Virus record (IMG/VR): IMGVR_UViG_3300048592_000439
Coordinates: 1-21,441 of that record
Origin: a virus
Strand: one strand, 5' to 3'
DNA: 21,441 bases
Under the pieces are notes generated by a model. It was given only the letters and a program-made list of their open reading frames with translations, made no database searches and was not told the origin of the DNA. Below are positions 13,501 through 21,175 of the stretch, one piece after another. Position 1 is the stretch's first letter. Every line of letters begins with the position of its first letter. The position numbers were made by a program, and so were the translations under genes.

Positions 13501-15092
13501 CCGTGGTCGTATTCGTCGGCCAGCGCAATCCACGGCTCGTTCAGGCCGCGATATACCATGCCGGTCGAGTTGAAGCCGAGGCGCGCGCTGTTCATCTCCG
13601 CCGTCTTCTGGATCAGGCCGGCCAGGCCGTCGGCGAGGTCGGTCTTGATTCGAGAGCGCGCCATGAGTTGCAGCGTGAGCGGGCTCTTCCAGTTCAAGAG
13701 CGTCTTGTCGCCCAGCGAGCGGCCCGAAATGGCCAGCGGCGCGCGCCCCGACACGCTCACGCCCACGCGCGGCCGGTCGAGCCCATACTCGCCCATATTG
13801 GCCAGCGTGGCGCCCTGCCCAGACTGCAGCTGCAGGACCTTGCCGCCGGCGAGCAGGCTGTCGGTGGATAGCGCGCCGTCGGCGTTGTCGAGCGTGGCGC
13901 TGAATCCGTCCGCGCCGTTCGTGCCCTGGTCGAGCGTCCAGCCGATCAGCCGGCTCGTGTATTCGGTGCCCGTGATCGACGAGTTCTGGAAGGGCGTGGC
14001 CGCGGCGGTGGTGTGGTTGCCGTTGCCGATGTAATACACCGTCGAGCCGCCGGCGGGCAGGAGCAGCGCGCCGTAGCACGTCGAGGTGGTCACGACATGG
14101 CTGCGCTCGCCCAGGCTGAACATGCCCGACGCGTCGCCGATGAGATAGCCGTCGAAGGCGGTCAGCGCCGCGCCGGAGGTGCGCTTGCGGGTCATGCGGC
14201 CGGTCAAATACAGCCAGCCGTTGATGCTCGTGAGCGACGCCGGCAGGAAGTTCACCGTCGTCACCGATGCATCGATCGGGATCACGCTGCGCACGGCCGA
14301 CTCAACGCCGTTCTGGATCGTGAAATACACCGCCCGGCCGCTTGCGGCTGCGTTGGCCACGACGATGATGCGGTCGGTGGCCGACTCGTAGGCCGCGCTG
14401 ATGAAGGCGCAGTGTTTGGCGTTGCCATACCAGGACGAATACGCCTCGCCGAACGGCACGTGCAGGATCGCGTTGAGCTGCACCGCGGCGGCGTTGGTGG
14501 GCAGGAACCAGAAGGTGATCGTCGACAGGCTGTTGGTGAAGTCGTGCTCGCCGACGGCGACGACCACCTGCCCGTTGTCGCACGGGCACACCGCCTCGAC
14601 GCGCCGGATGAAGGTCGCGGTGTTGGTGAGCGCGCTCCCGAAGGTCGGCCCGTAGTTGCTGAAGCTCGCGGTGAGCGGGTTGGTGGTGCCAGACAGCGAC
14701 GCGCGCTGCACCTGGATCGCGCCGCCGGACGGCACGGCCGTGTAGATGTAATGCGTGCCGGATTCGATGCTGAAGCCGCTGCGCAGGGCGGCCATCGTGC
14801 CGCTGTTGGCAATCGTCACGGCATTTGCGGCAGCCAGCGACGCATTGGCCGCGCTCGTCACGTCGACGGCGCGCAGGTAGTGCGTGCCGTTGGTGTGGCG
14901 ATATGCGGCATAGGCCACGTTGCCGCTCGAGCGCATGCGATACGTCTGCGGCGCGGCCAGGTCGAGCGCGCCGTCGGCGTTCGAACTCGGCGCGGCAAAG
15001 GCCAGCAGCGGGTTATAAATGAAGGCCTTGTGCCGGTAGGCCGGCGCGGGCGAGATCTCGCCGGCGGTGATCGCAGCATCAACGGTTCGCAT
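10506..15092 (-). CDS. Very large tail-tip / baseplate hub protein
   Basis: 1528 aa, positioned after the tape measure protein and before the fibre, the place of the central tail-tip protein in siphoviruses. Residues about 20-380 are rich in short beta-strand repeats, suggestive of a propeller or solenoid. GWTLDQGTNGADGFSATLDN and onward (384-410) followed by GQGATL looks like the opening of a hub-type domain, and the centre contains many beta-rich segments with a basic stretch KAKKKGRASRGRG. Assignments to hub are mainly by position and size; no lysozyme or peptidase motif is evident to me. The start at 15092 has no clear RBS and follows the 139-aa gene by 9 nt, so coupling is likely. Confidence 0.7.
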   Translation of the reverse strand: MRTVDAAITAGEISPAPAYRHKAFIYNPLLAFAAPSSNADGALDLAAPQTYRMRSSGNVAYAAYRHTNGTHYLRAVDVTSAANASLAAANAVTIANSGTMAALRSGFSIESGTHYIYTAVPSGGAIQVQRASLSGTTNPLTASFSNYGPTFGSALTNTATFIRRVEAVCPCDNGQVVVAVGEHDFTNSLSTITFWFLPTNAAAVQLNAILHVPFGEAYSSWYGNAKHCAFISAAYESATDRIIVVANAAASGRAVYFTIQNGVESAVRSVIPIDASVTTVNFLPASLTSINGWLYLTGRMTRKRTSGAALTAFDGYLIGDASGMFSLGERSHVVTTSTCYGALLLPAGGSTVYYIGNGNHTTAAATPFQNSSITGTEYTSRLIGWTLDQGTNGADGFSATLDNADGALSTDSLLAGGKVLQLQSGQGATLANMGEYGLDRPRVGVSVSGRAPLAISGRSLGDKTLLNWKSPLTLQLMARSRIKTDLADGLAGLIQKTAEMNSARLGFNSTGMVYRGLNEPWIALADEYDHGDGLTHLVTKADVSDAYHLSTIGVLIGASDEGRGNVFVLPKDGTWGDDVLTGPQMRVLSLNSIDPLDPNKDDTGWNMTPRANGLVKAVDTGNVRSVAATGSYLTSSSFAMTPGTKYGVAVRTAGRRAQLWTRAWNLAPASCAANAGYTLRSEFVFGYQARKSHSDTPRSGVAISTDVWGDSSALSASSYEDFEQTLTHAVNWAVQEDFNVAAVNCNGQSPIGDRLSVNCTATPSMLIVGQYVRLAIPDNSDQILRIAGITGNNVQFTSHYGLSAPGANGTIYTLYTHNVWGTADCGKRNYVATEADELGDLPMPIDPKAKKKGRASRGRGIFVTDDNTAASIRMLETDGVRFYLWSGGENGTRVGWDLTNPIAADDDPFYDSSSDPSVWRVVMHHGYVFDGAPASKGLPSIGYLMVDDEVIRYASFTFYKRGMAAQNTWTIVPAFYAPLAAATGPTSTLRNWRSSGGAQPGDDLGDIQTNFGVNPAGLMVEVVSKNGAPGEGDKQYYVASATKVGSPTAGNTSYVTLTEPYENSVRGPDPDSVLADGTINPALAKTKLEGDLAVLSGRGQWGTAKTTHEADAPVVYYPCDANGAQATVTLESYRYFSGLYVSLRDAIQRTARLAGMRSAAFRYAFSTPTAVITQAITTTPYSLPARENLSDFVLRMQAFLPVSGRLNVYFRSYYRLTLQHNGSGGVLVGLATTKSAAQGGVDADGSGDRWLGYLTVPVNAWISTTATKNVEITLAVVGDDIVIELGGQPLFTFDLTLFEGDTWNYNVQTAGPIQVEYTATQSGNSATFELIELFDEAGDIVIEESARGDGRSARGVIDSIIGARMIRSRATQAGGVEFSQFWTRDDIGELRKNLLKHNWEKADKARTAHQKVTGLDDVGEVLDMTVIAADGYDFSGISTEITGAPNACQVESRLQGRESAEFAEEHELSGYGRLAAQPEDRCALAYGPGGDIATQASTNMVITGVRLDAQNASVKATYKLRLYKDVPA

Positions 15093-15101
15093 GTCTTGTG
15101 C

Positions 15102-15521
15102 CTATATCTGGTGCAACTGAATCGGGATGGTGTAAACAGCCGCCGCGTCGTATTTCGCCTTCGTCAACAGCCGCGGCGCCCATGCGCCCTTCGCGGCGTT
15201 GATCACGTCATACACGGTCGTGTCCTTCATCGCCCTGAACTTGAACTGCACGCCGGCGGTGGTGTCGGTCGTGAAGAGCGCCTGCGCGTCGCTGTAATTG
15301 GCGTAGCCCGTCGGCGCGCCGGAGTAAGGGAAGATCAGCGTGTAGCGAAAATACTTCTTCCCCGGCCCGAACGCGATCATCGGGCTGCCGTCGAGCGTCT
15401 GCGGCTGGTAGTCGACGGCCTGCGTGTAGCCGTCGTCCACAATCTCCGCAGACAGCAGCACGCGGAATTTCTTCGCGCCGCTGATGTTGCCGGTGGTCGA
15501 GATCTCGATATAGTCCGCCAT
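15102..15521 (-). CDS. Phage tail protein of unknown family (distal-tail position)
   Basis: 139 aa, with GAGG upstream of the start at 15521. It begins with MADYIEISTTGNISGAKKFRVLL and appears beta-rich, with FGPGKKYFRYTLIFPYSG (51-68) and GVQFKFRAMKDTTVYDV (90-106). It has no membrane segment. It lies between tape measure and hub, where distal tail proteins (Dit) usually lie, but it is shorter than typical Dit proteins (about 200-250 aa) and I see no diagnostic motif, so the role is inferred from position only. Confidence 0.7.
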   Translation of the reverse strand: MADYIEISTTGNISGAKKFRVLLSAEIVDDGYTQAVDYQPQTLDGSPMIAFGPGKKYFRYTLIFPYSGAPTGYANYSDAQALFTTDTTAGVQFKFRAMKDTTVYDVINAAKGAWAPRLLTKAKYDAAAVYTIPIQLHQI

Positions 15522-15542
15522 GGTTTAGCCTCACAAGCGCGC

Positions 15543-17813
15543 TCACGGGGCGCTGTAGCGATCCACGTCAACCTGGGTCGCGTTGTTGAGGTGCTCCAGC
15601 AGGACGCTGCCCAGGGCGCGGCCGTCCAGCACCAGTTCCACGCGCGTGCCGCCGCCATTCAACCCGCCGCCCCCGTTGGGGCCGCCGGCTGCATTGCCGG
15701 TCAGGCCGCTCGCCTCCGGGCGGGAGATTTCATTCGGGTCCATGCCGCGGTTCGGCAGCGCGTCCTGAGCGGGCGTGGCAGGCTGCGGCGCATTCATCGC
15801 ATACATCAGCGGGTGCCGGTCGAACACGTCCTCCCAGCCATACACGAAGCCCAGCGCGCTCATCTCGCCGAAGTAGTGCATCAGCTTCGAGGGCGACGCG
15901 ATGTTCAGGATCTTGCGCACCGGCTCGGGAATGAGGGCGTAGATCTTCGCCTTCAGCGCCTCGCCCATCTGGTTCATGCCGTCGATGAAGCCCTGAATCA
16001 CCTGCCTGCCGAATGAAACGAACTTCTCCGGCAATGACTCGATGAACTTCACGACCTCGCCGAACACCGTTTCGAAGGTGGTCTTGAGCGTTTGCAGCGC
16101 GCCGGCGGTGTCGCCGTTGATCAGCTGCAGCACGCTCTTCACCACACCGAGCACCAGGTTGAGCGCGCCCTCGACGATGGGCTTGAGCGCGTTGAAGACG
16201 CTTTCAAACACTGTGCGCACAATCGGCAGCACCACCTGCACGATGTTCTGGATCGCCGTCAGCACCCGGCTCACGATCGGCGTGATGAGCGGCCAGTATT
16301 CGGTCACCGCGGCCACGATCTTCTGGAAGAGCTCATAGGCAAACGCCAGCGCCGGCTTCAGCGGCGACTCGATGAACGCCGCGATGTTGGTGAGCACGGT
16401 CTCGATGATCGCCTGGATCGTCGGCCAGTTCGACTGCACGAACGTGACCACCTCGCCGACCACCGACTGGAAGGCCGCAAGGAACGCCGGCAGGTTGGCC
16501 TGCGCAAACGCAACCAGGTCGCGCACGTTGCCGATCAGGCCGTCGATGAAGCCGCCGACCGCCTCCGCGTCGAACCAGTCGCGGAAGAGCTCGGTGAAGC
16601 TGTTGGAGCCGCTGAAGACGCCGGTGATGTTGTTCCAAAGCGCCGTGACAAACGCGATGATGTCGTTGATGGATGACCCCACCTGCTCGGCCACCGCGCC
16701 GACGTTGTCGGCAAATGCGCTGGCCTCGTCGCCGCCCAGCCCCAGCGCATCAGCGATGAAATAGACGGCGTTGCTGACCGCGCCAAAGGGGCCGGCGGTG
16801 TCAAAGCCGTCGACCACCATGCGGACGAAGTAATCGATCTGGTCGGCAAAGGTCGTGAAGAGCGCGATGCCCTGGTCGATGATCGGCGTGATGAACGCGA
16901 TCGCCGCGCCGATGCCGTTGGACAGCGTGGTGGCGAAGCCGGTGATCGCGCCCTGCACCGCCGGCGAGCCAAGAAACTCCAGCACCCCGCCGAGCTTGTC
17001 CTTCAGCAGTTCGAAGATCGGCTGGCCGATGGTGCGCAGCGTGCCGGCGACCCAGTCGTTGAGGTTCGACATCATGCCCTCGAACGTCCCGCTCTGGGCG
17101 TCCATCATGCCGCCGTATTTTTTCTTCATCAGGTCCAGCACGACCTGCGTGGCCTCGGGCAGCGGGCTGAGCAAGGAGCCGGACTTGTCGAACTCCAGGC
17201 CGAGCTTGGTCAATTCTTCGCGCGTGGTGATGCCCAGCTCCTGGAATCGGCTGATCACCTCGCCGGTCGCGCCGGCGCTGAACTTGCCGATATACGCGGC
17301 CATCTCTTCGAAGGAGGTGCCGGCGCCGCTCGCCGTGTCGCCGGCGATGGTGCGGATCTCCTCGCCGGTGAAGCCGAATTTCTTCGCCGACTCCTCGCTG
17401 TGCAGCCCGAAGCCCTGGATGATCTTGTCTGCCTTCACGACCTCAGGCAATTCGAACGGCGTGGATGCGCCGAACTTCGCAAGGTCTTCGAGGCGCGCCT
17501 TGGCGGCGTCGGTCGAGCCAAGCAACACGCCGAACTGCACGGTATATCGCTCGAACTCGGCGTTGCCGTCGATCATGCCGCTCTTCAGATTGCCGAGCGA
17601 GCCGACCACGGCGTCGATGCCCTTCATGATCACGTTGCCCGTGACCCAGCTCATCGCGCCCTGCATGATCGAGCCCAGGCCGCCGATGCGCCTGGCCTCG
17701 CCTTCGAACTTGTCGGCGAATTGCCTGGTCTGGCCGGCGGCGCCACTCATGCTTTCAGAAAAGCCGGAGGTGTCGCCGATCAGCTTAACGGCCAGTGTTG
17801 CCAGCGTTGCCAT
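15543..17813 (-). CDS. Tail tape measure protein
   Basis: 756 aa, the protein that fills the tail tube during assembly and sets its length. The first 300 residues match the tape measure N-terminal region (AVKLIGDTSGFSESM, then DLAKFGASTPFELPEVVKA and IAGDTASGAGTSFEEMA). Residues about 300-600 are strongly hydrophobic with repeated helical segments such as ITPIIDQGIALFTTFADQID and LKPIVEGALNLVLGVVKSVL. The C-terminus contains IASPSKLMHYFGEMSALGFVYGWED, a motif frequent near tape measure ends, then a Gly-rich linker. At about 0.15 nm per residue, the rule known for these proteins, it implies a tail near 110 nm. Its start overlaps the frameshifted chaperone T gene by 29 nt. Confidence 0.95.
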   Translation of the reverse strand: MATLATLAVKLIGDTSGFSESMSGAAGQTRQFADKFEGEARRIGGLGSIMQGAMSWVTGNVIMKGIDAVVGSLGNLKSGMIDGNAEFERYTVQFGVLLGSTDAAKARLEDLAKFGASTPFELPEVVKADKIIQGFGLHSEESAKKFGFTGEEIRTIAGDTASGAGTSFEEMAAYIGKFSAGATGEVISRFQELGITTREELTKLGLEFDKSGSLLSPLPEATQVVLDLMKKKYGGMMDAQSGTFEGMMSNLNDWVAGTLRTIGQPIFELLKDKLGGVLEFLGSPAVQGAITGFATTLSNGIGAAIAFITPIIDQGIALFTTFADQIDYFVRMVVDGFDTAGPFGAVSNAVYFIADALGLGGDEASAFADNVGAVAEQVGSSINDIIAFVTALWNNITGVFSGSNSFTELFRDWFDAEAVGGFIDGLIGNVRDLVAFAQANLPAFLAAFQSVVGEVVTFVQSNWPTIQAIIETVLTNIAAFIESPLKPALAFAYELFQKIVAAVTEYWPLITPIVSRVLTAIQNIVQVVLPIVRTVFESVFNALKPIVEGALNLVLGVVKSVLQLINGDTAGALQTLKTTFETVFGEVVKFIESLPEKFVSFGRQVIQGFIDGMNQMGEALKAKIYALIPEPVRKILNIASPSKLMHYFGEMSALGFVYGWEDVFDRHPLMYAMNAPQPATPAQDALPNRGMDPNEISRPEASGLTGNAAGGPNGGGGLNGGGTRVELVLDGRALGSVLLEHLNNATQVDVDRYSAP

Positions 17814-18482
17814 GTAGTTTTGCCCAGGTGCGGAAGCGCGCGTAGATGTCGCTTTCGGTCTGCTCTTCCCGTTCGACGCGCTTCAGCATGAAATCGTCTG
17901 CGTCCAGCAGCTTGCCCTTCTTCGGGTCGCGGTTGACGTTGTAGATGGCTGCAACCACCTGCGCCATCATGCGATGATCAATCGCATGCCCGAACGGCTC
18001 GATCGTGTCATAGGCCATCCACTCGGTCAGTTCATGGCTGCTGATGCGACTCAGCAGCTCCTCCACCGTGCAGCCCAGCGCCAGAGCTAGTCGGAAGTAG
18101 AACTGTCGCTCTGGCCGCTCCCTGAGTTTTTTGCGAGCTCGTCGATGTCGTTCTCGGTCAGCCCGCTCAGCCGTTGCGCCGCGCTGAACACGCGGTCGAG
18201 CGCCGCCGCGCTCTTTTTGCCGAGCAGCTCCACGTCCGCATCGGTGAACAGCCGGTTGCCGGCCTCGTCGATGAGCGACAGCGACACCAGGCGGGCGCGC
18301 GCATTGCGCAGGTTCAGCTCGCGGCTCTTGCCGCGCTGCTTCACCACGCTGTCTTCAAACGCGTCGCGCTCGACGCCGGTGAGGGACTTCACGATCACGT
18401 CCCCGCCCCACTCCGGCACGGCGATGGTTTCGCGCTTGAGGTCGTCAGCCGCGAGGATCTGCTCGCGTGTGAGTAGTGGCAT
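17785..18482 (-). CDS. Tail assembly chaperone G-T fusion made by -1 ribosomal frameshift (T part has DUF4035-like motif)
   Basis: The 0-frame gene (18482 to 18126) switches to the -1 frame at the heptamer AAAAAAC and continues to 17785, giving about 232 aa (119 + 113). The extension reads through RPERQFYFRLALALGCTVEE and then SRISSHELTEWMAYDTIEPFG, the classic T-domain/DUF4035 pattern, with no stop in between. The T frame has no convincing start of its own: the first ATG at 18066 is internal to the motif. As in lambda G/GT, the short G form and long GT form are needed in a fixed ratio to load tail tube subunits on the tape measure. The two frames are seen directly; the slip itself is inferred from the family. 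Confidence 0.85.
18087..18482 (-). CDS. Tail assembly chaperone (G-like), short 0-frame form
   Basis: 131 aa. The start at 18482 is chosen over a further-upstream start at 18599 because GGGAGG lies just before it and because the upstream extension is basic shadow sequence inside the tail tube gene. The sequence MPLLTREQILAADDLKRETIAVPEWGG-type N-terminus followed by VIVKSLTGVERDAFED fits the tail assembly chaperone family that helps tail proteins assemble. It ends with a Ser/Asp/Gly-rich tail. It shares its first 119 residues with the frameshifted form. It directly follows the major tail protein gene (13-nt gap), the usual order. Confidence 0.9.
   Translation of the reverse strand: MPLLTREQILAADDLKRETIAVPEWGGDVIVKSLTGVERDAFEDSVVKQRGKSRELNLRNARARLVSLSLIDEAGNRLFTDADVELLGKKSAAALDRVFSAAQRLSGLTENDIDELAKNSGSGQSDSSTSD
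18126..18132 (-). other. Slippery heptamer A AAA AAC for -1 ribosomal frameshift
   Basis: On the - strand the sequence GC-AAAAAAC is read in the 0 frame as gca aaa aac, exactly the X XXY YYZ form. Slippage by -1 joins frame G to the open T frame. Its position 13 codons before the G stop codon matches the usual location in phage tail chaperones. Confidence 0.85.
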
Positions 18483-18495
18483 GCTCCAGCCTCCC

Positions 18496-18909
18496 TTACG
18501 GCGTGATCGTCGGCGCGCCGGTCGGCGTGATCTCGACCTCGGCGCTATAAACCTCTTCCTGCTCGGCGACGCGCCCGATCTTGTTGATGAACGCTGCAAA
18601 CGCGATGATCTCGCTGCCGGACGGGTCCTCGATCGACATGTTCACCGCCGACGTGCTGCTGAAGGCGGTGACCATCGCCGCGTGCGTGGCCTGCGCCTTG
18701 TCCCAGTTCAGCGTCACCGTGAACGCGTTGAGCGACTTCTTGCCGGTGTCGATCATCTCGCGCCAGCCGCCCGACGAGTCGTGCGAGGTGGCATCCGCGA
18801 GCATCTTCTCGAACTCCGGGAACTCCACTTCGCGCACGCCGGCGACGACGGTCAGCGCGGTGCCGACTGTGATCTTCAGCTTGACGCCAAATCCACCTTG
18901 CTCTGCCAT
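18496..18909 (-). CDS. Major tail protein (tail tube subunit)
   Basis: 137 aa, with AAGGAG 8 nt before the start. It follows the tail terminator and precedes the tail assembly chaperone. Features include GFGVKLKITVGTALTVVAGVREVEFPEF near the start, a central GKKSLNAFTVTLNWD segment and a C-terminal EDPSGSEIIAFAAFINKIGRVAEQEEVYSAEVEITPTGAP, a beta-rich pattern typical of siphophage tube proteins. It polymerises as hexameric rings around the tape measure protein. No Ig-like extension is present. Confidence 0.85.
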   Translation of the reverse strand: MAEQGGFGVKLKITVGTALTVVAGVREVEFPEFEKMLADATSHDSSGGWREMIDTGKKSLNAFTVTLNWDKAQATHAAMVTAFSSTSAVNMSIEDPSGSEIIAFAAFINKIGRVAEQEEVYSAEVEITPTGAPTITP

Positions 18910-18919
18910 GTTATTAACT

Positions 18920-18942
18920 CCTTGCTCTATGCCTTGCTCTAT
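18920..18942 (-). repeat. 11-bp tandem repeat carrying a duplicated ribosome-binding region
   Basis: ATAGAGCAAGG occurs twice in a row on the - strand (18942-18932 and 18930-18920), 12 bp apart. The first copy overlaps the DUF3168 stop codon; the second forms the AAGGAG site of the tail tube gene, the most strongly expressed tail gene. A short slippage duplication is the simplest explanation. Confidence 0.7.
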
Positions 18943-19337
18943 TCCTTATAGAGAAACTCAAAATCACAGCGGCTGACCGCTGCATCAAACAATTCATCCT
19001 GGTCGTTCTCATTGACCTGGTTGCAGAAGTGCACGTCGACCGGATCCGCGCCCATCGACCCGCGCAGGCCGCTCAGGTCGTGCCTGAGCGCCAGCGTCAA
19101 GGCCTTCACACCGGCGAACGTCGGCGCGTGGCAGGTGAACTGAATCACCGCGCGCGTCCAGCCGCCCGGGCCGTCGTGCGCCATCTTCGGCTGCGTGCCG
19201 ACGCGCTGATATGCGATGGACGGCATCGGCTGCTCCTGCGGCACCAGCAGCGGATACAGCCGCGTGCTGACCAGCGCCGCCGTCTCGCGCGGCGCGCTCG
19301 TGAGGTAGCTCCACAGGGCTTCTTCAAGCGTTGCCAT
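18939..19337 (-). CDS. DUF3168-type tail terminator / tail completion protein
   Basis: 132 aa. MATLEEALWSYLTSAPRETAALVSTRLYPLLVPQEQPMPSIAYQRVG-type N-terminus is the hallmark of the DUF3168 family: a helix, then RLYP, then a P-x-IAYQ strand. WTRAVIQFTCHAPTFAGVKALTLALR (60-85) continues the pattern. These proteins form the ring at the head-proximal end of the tail. Its start overlaps the previous gene by 14 nt, with GGAGG upstream. The location next to the tail tube gene supports the assignment. Confidence 0.9.
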   Translation of the reverse strand: MATLEEALWSYLTSAPRETAALVSTRLYPLLVPQEQPMPSIAYQRVGTQPKMAHDGPGGWTRAVIQFTCHAPTFAGVKALTLALRHDLSGLRGSMGADPVDVHFCNQVNENDQDELFDAAVSRCDFEFLYKE

Positions 19338-19602
19338 TCGGCAATGCCTCCGTGCGCAATGTCACATCCAGAATCGGGATCGTCTCGCCCCACAGAATTT
19401 CAGGGAATGACGGGTGCGCAAACACCAGATTGACCGTGCAATTCGATTCATTCATCCAGCCGCGCACATACTGCGCGCCAGCCGGCAGTCCGCTGATGCA
19501 GCGCACAACGCGTTCTGTGCCAGCCGTCCACCCTTCGGTCAGCATTTCTGCCAGTATTGCAACTGATAGTTCGACGCGCTTCACATTGCTTGGATTCGCC
19601 AT
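19324..19602 (-). CDS. Small phage protein, unknown function (between gp10-like and DUF3168 genes)
   Basis: 92 aa from ATG at 19602; the stop of the upstream gene overlaps it (TGATG). A GTG one codon earlier is possible. The first 30 residues (VKRVELSVAILAEMLTEGW) form a likely helix and the rest is beta-rich (CTVNLVFAHPSFPEI, IPILDVTLRTEALPNG). I do not recognise the family. Conserved-looking overlap with both neighbours suggests a structural or head-tail joining role, which is inferred from context only. Confidence 0.75.
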   Translation of the reverse strand: MANPSNVKRVELSVAILAEMLTEGWTAGTERVVRCISGLPAGAQYVRGWMNESNCTVNLVFAHPSFPEILWGETIPILDVTLRTEALPNGNA

Positions 19603-20180
19603 CACGCGCCCTCCAGATACTTCGCAATCACCGCTTTCGAGATCACATAGCCGAACTTGTCCTTCATCGGGTTCTCGCTGCCGAGGAAGTTGCGCCGCAT
19701 AAATGGCTGGGCAGCCATCGGGCCGCGCTGGACCCGCTTGGCGAACACCACCGCGCCGCCCACGCCGCCGGACGCCTCGAAGGCCAGCACGCTGCCCTCG
19801 CTGCGGATCCTGCGGCCGCGCATCCGCTTGCCGCTCTTCTTCTCCGTCGCCGTGCGCCTCGTGCGGCGCTTGACCATGTTGATCTCGAACGCGCTCACGC
19901 CGGTTTCAAAGAACTGGTAATACCAGTGATCCTTGTCCGGCCCCACGACAAACACCGCCACGCCGGATGCAGGCGACTTGTCCGGCGCCATCACGATGCC
20001 AGGCCCGGGCGCGTCGGCTTCGATCTTCGCGCGCGAAACTTCCATCGCCTCGCGTGTGGCCACATCGGCCACCTTCTGCGCATCAAGCCCCAGGCCTTTC
20101 AGCTTGCGCAGCAGATCCTCGCCGCCCTTCAGCGTCGTCGAGACCTGTATGCCCTTGCCCCAGCGCTTGCTCGATGCCAT
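19602..20180 (-). CDS. HK97-gp10-like head-tail / tail completion protein
   Basis: 192 aa. I use ATG at 20180 because AAGGGG lies 9 nt before it; a TTG two codons earlier is only 3 nt from that site. The protein has the family pattern: an N-terminal helix (LLRKLKGLGLDAQKVADVA), AKIEADAPGPG, HWYYQFFETGVSAF (about 87-100) and a C-terminal QPFMRRNFLG. The loop at about 103-130 is unusually basic (KRRTRRTATEKKSGKRMRGRR). Such proteins sit at the head-tail interface. Its place after the adaptor gene agrees. Confidence 0.85.
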   Translation of the reverse strand: MASSKRWGKGIQVSTTLKGGEDLLRKLKGLGLDAQKVADVATREAMEVSRAKIEADAPGPGIVMAPDKSPASGVAVFVVGPDKDHWYYQFFETGVSAFEINMVKRRTRRTATEKKSGKRMRGRRIRSEGSVLAFEASGGVGGAVVFAKRVQRGPMAAQPFMRRNFLGSENPMKDKFGYVISKAVIAKYLEGA

Positions 20181-20193
20181 CGTCAATAACCCC

Positions 20194-20511
20194 TTACATC
20201 AACTCCCTGCACATCAGCACGATCTCCTTGCCGGCCGTGTCGATGTTCTGCACGTCGAGGATGTCGAACGTGCGGCTGCCGAGATGCACGCGCATCGCCG
20301 GCACGATGCCCGTGCGGTGCCGGATGCGGATGCGCGCGGTCTGCTCTTCCTGCAACTGCTTGCCCTGCAAATATTCGCGCCCGGTGATCGGCTGCACCTG
20401 CGCCCATACCGTGCACACGTCCGTCCATGTGACGGTCTCGCCGCCGAAGGTGTCCTGTGTGGCCACCTTCTGCTTGATCGTGATGCGCTGGTCGAGTCGT
20501 CCGGCTTGCAT
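20194..20511 (-). CDS. Phage head-tail adaptor (SPP1 gp16 / head-tail joining family)
   Basis: 105 aa, usual length for the family. RLDQRITIKQKVATQDTFGGETVTWTDVCTVWAQVQPITGREYLQG-like sequence shows the typical start (I-x-I-x-x-x, then D-x-x-G), followed by TARIRIRHRTGIVPAMRVHLGSRTFDILDVQNID, the beta barrel strands. It makes the ring joining the connector to the tail. It lies 13 nt from the gp10-like gene and 28 nt after the connector gene. Confidence 0.9.
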   Translation of the reverse strand: MQAGRLDQRITIKQKVATQDTFGGETVTWTDVCTVWAQVQPITGREYLQGKQLQEEQTARIRIRHRTGIVPAMRVHLGSRTFDILDVQNIDTAGKEIVLMCRELM

Positions 20512-20539
20512 GGCTATAGCTGTCCTTAAAACCTGATCA

Positions 20540-21175
20540 CTAGAACCTGATGACGCGCGTCGGCATGAGCAGCGCGCTCACACCCAGCGGCAGCTGGGCT
20601 GGCGTCAGGCCGGCGCCCATCGTCACTTCCTCGCGGTTCTCATACAAATGCGCCGCGATCAGCCGGATCGCCTGGCGGTGCCGCATCGGGATCGCATTGC
20701 GCGCCGCGGTGATCTCAGCCTGCGTTGAATCGGCATCGAGCAGGTCGGCGTAGCCCGCCACATAGCGGATCTTCACGCCGGCAATGGCCTGCAGGTCAAC
20801 CGCCGGCCAGTCCGCATTCGGCTTCAACATCAGCCGGCCCGGCTCGCTCCCAGTGTCGATGTAGTAGTTGGCGGATGAATAGGTGGCCTCCACGCCGTCT
20901 TCATCGGTGTATCGGATCGACACAATGCTCCGCAGGGGCGCGCGCGGGATCTCGACCGGCACGGCCGGCCAGGCGTCCAGCGTCCATTCCCACGTGGTCG
21001 GCATCAGCGTGCGTCGCAGCTCGTCCTCGACGTGCTCGCGCGCAGCCTGGATCAGCGACAGCACATACGTGTATTCGGCATCGCTGTCGATGCGGGAATG
21101 CTGCATGAGGTCGTCCACATTGACAGGCTCATACAGCGGCTGCGTGACGCGCTGCAGGTTCATGGCGGGTGTCAT
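20540..21175 (-). CDS. Head-tail connector (phiE125 gp8 / HK97 gp6-like)
   Basis: 211 aa from ATG at 21175, which overlaps the upstream stop (ATGA); a second ATG at 21163 is possible. The longer frame from 21343 is antisense-like basic sequence inside the upstream gene and is rejected. LYEPVNVDDLMQHSRIDSDAEYTYVLSLIQAAREHVEDELRR-type helices at the start, then PRAPLRSIVSIRYTDEDG, PNADWPAV, VKIRYVAGYAD and HRQAIRLIAAHLYENREEV, are the order of this family. It forms the ring below the portal. Confidence 0.9.
   Translation of the reverse strand: MTPAMNLQRVTQPLYEPVNVDDLMQHSRIDSDAEYTYVLSLIQAAREHVEDELRRTLMPTTWEWTLDAWPAVPVEIPRAPLRSIVSIRYTDEDGVEATYSSANYYIDTGSEPGRLMLKPNADWPAVDLQAIAGVKIRYVAGYADLLDADSTQAEITAARNAIPMRHRQAIRLIAAHLYENREEVTMGAGLTPAQLPLGVSALLMPTRVIRF

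Noticed and set aside
14013-16016. 667-aa + strand open frame opposite the hub and tape measure genes
   Set aside because: Same antisense composition, no RBS, and it spans three real - strand genes.
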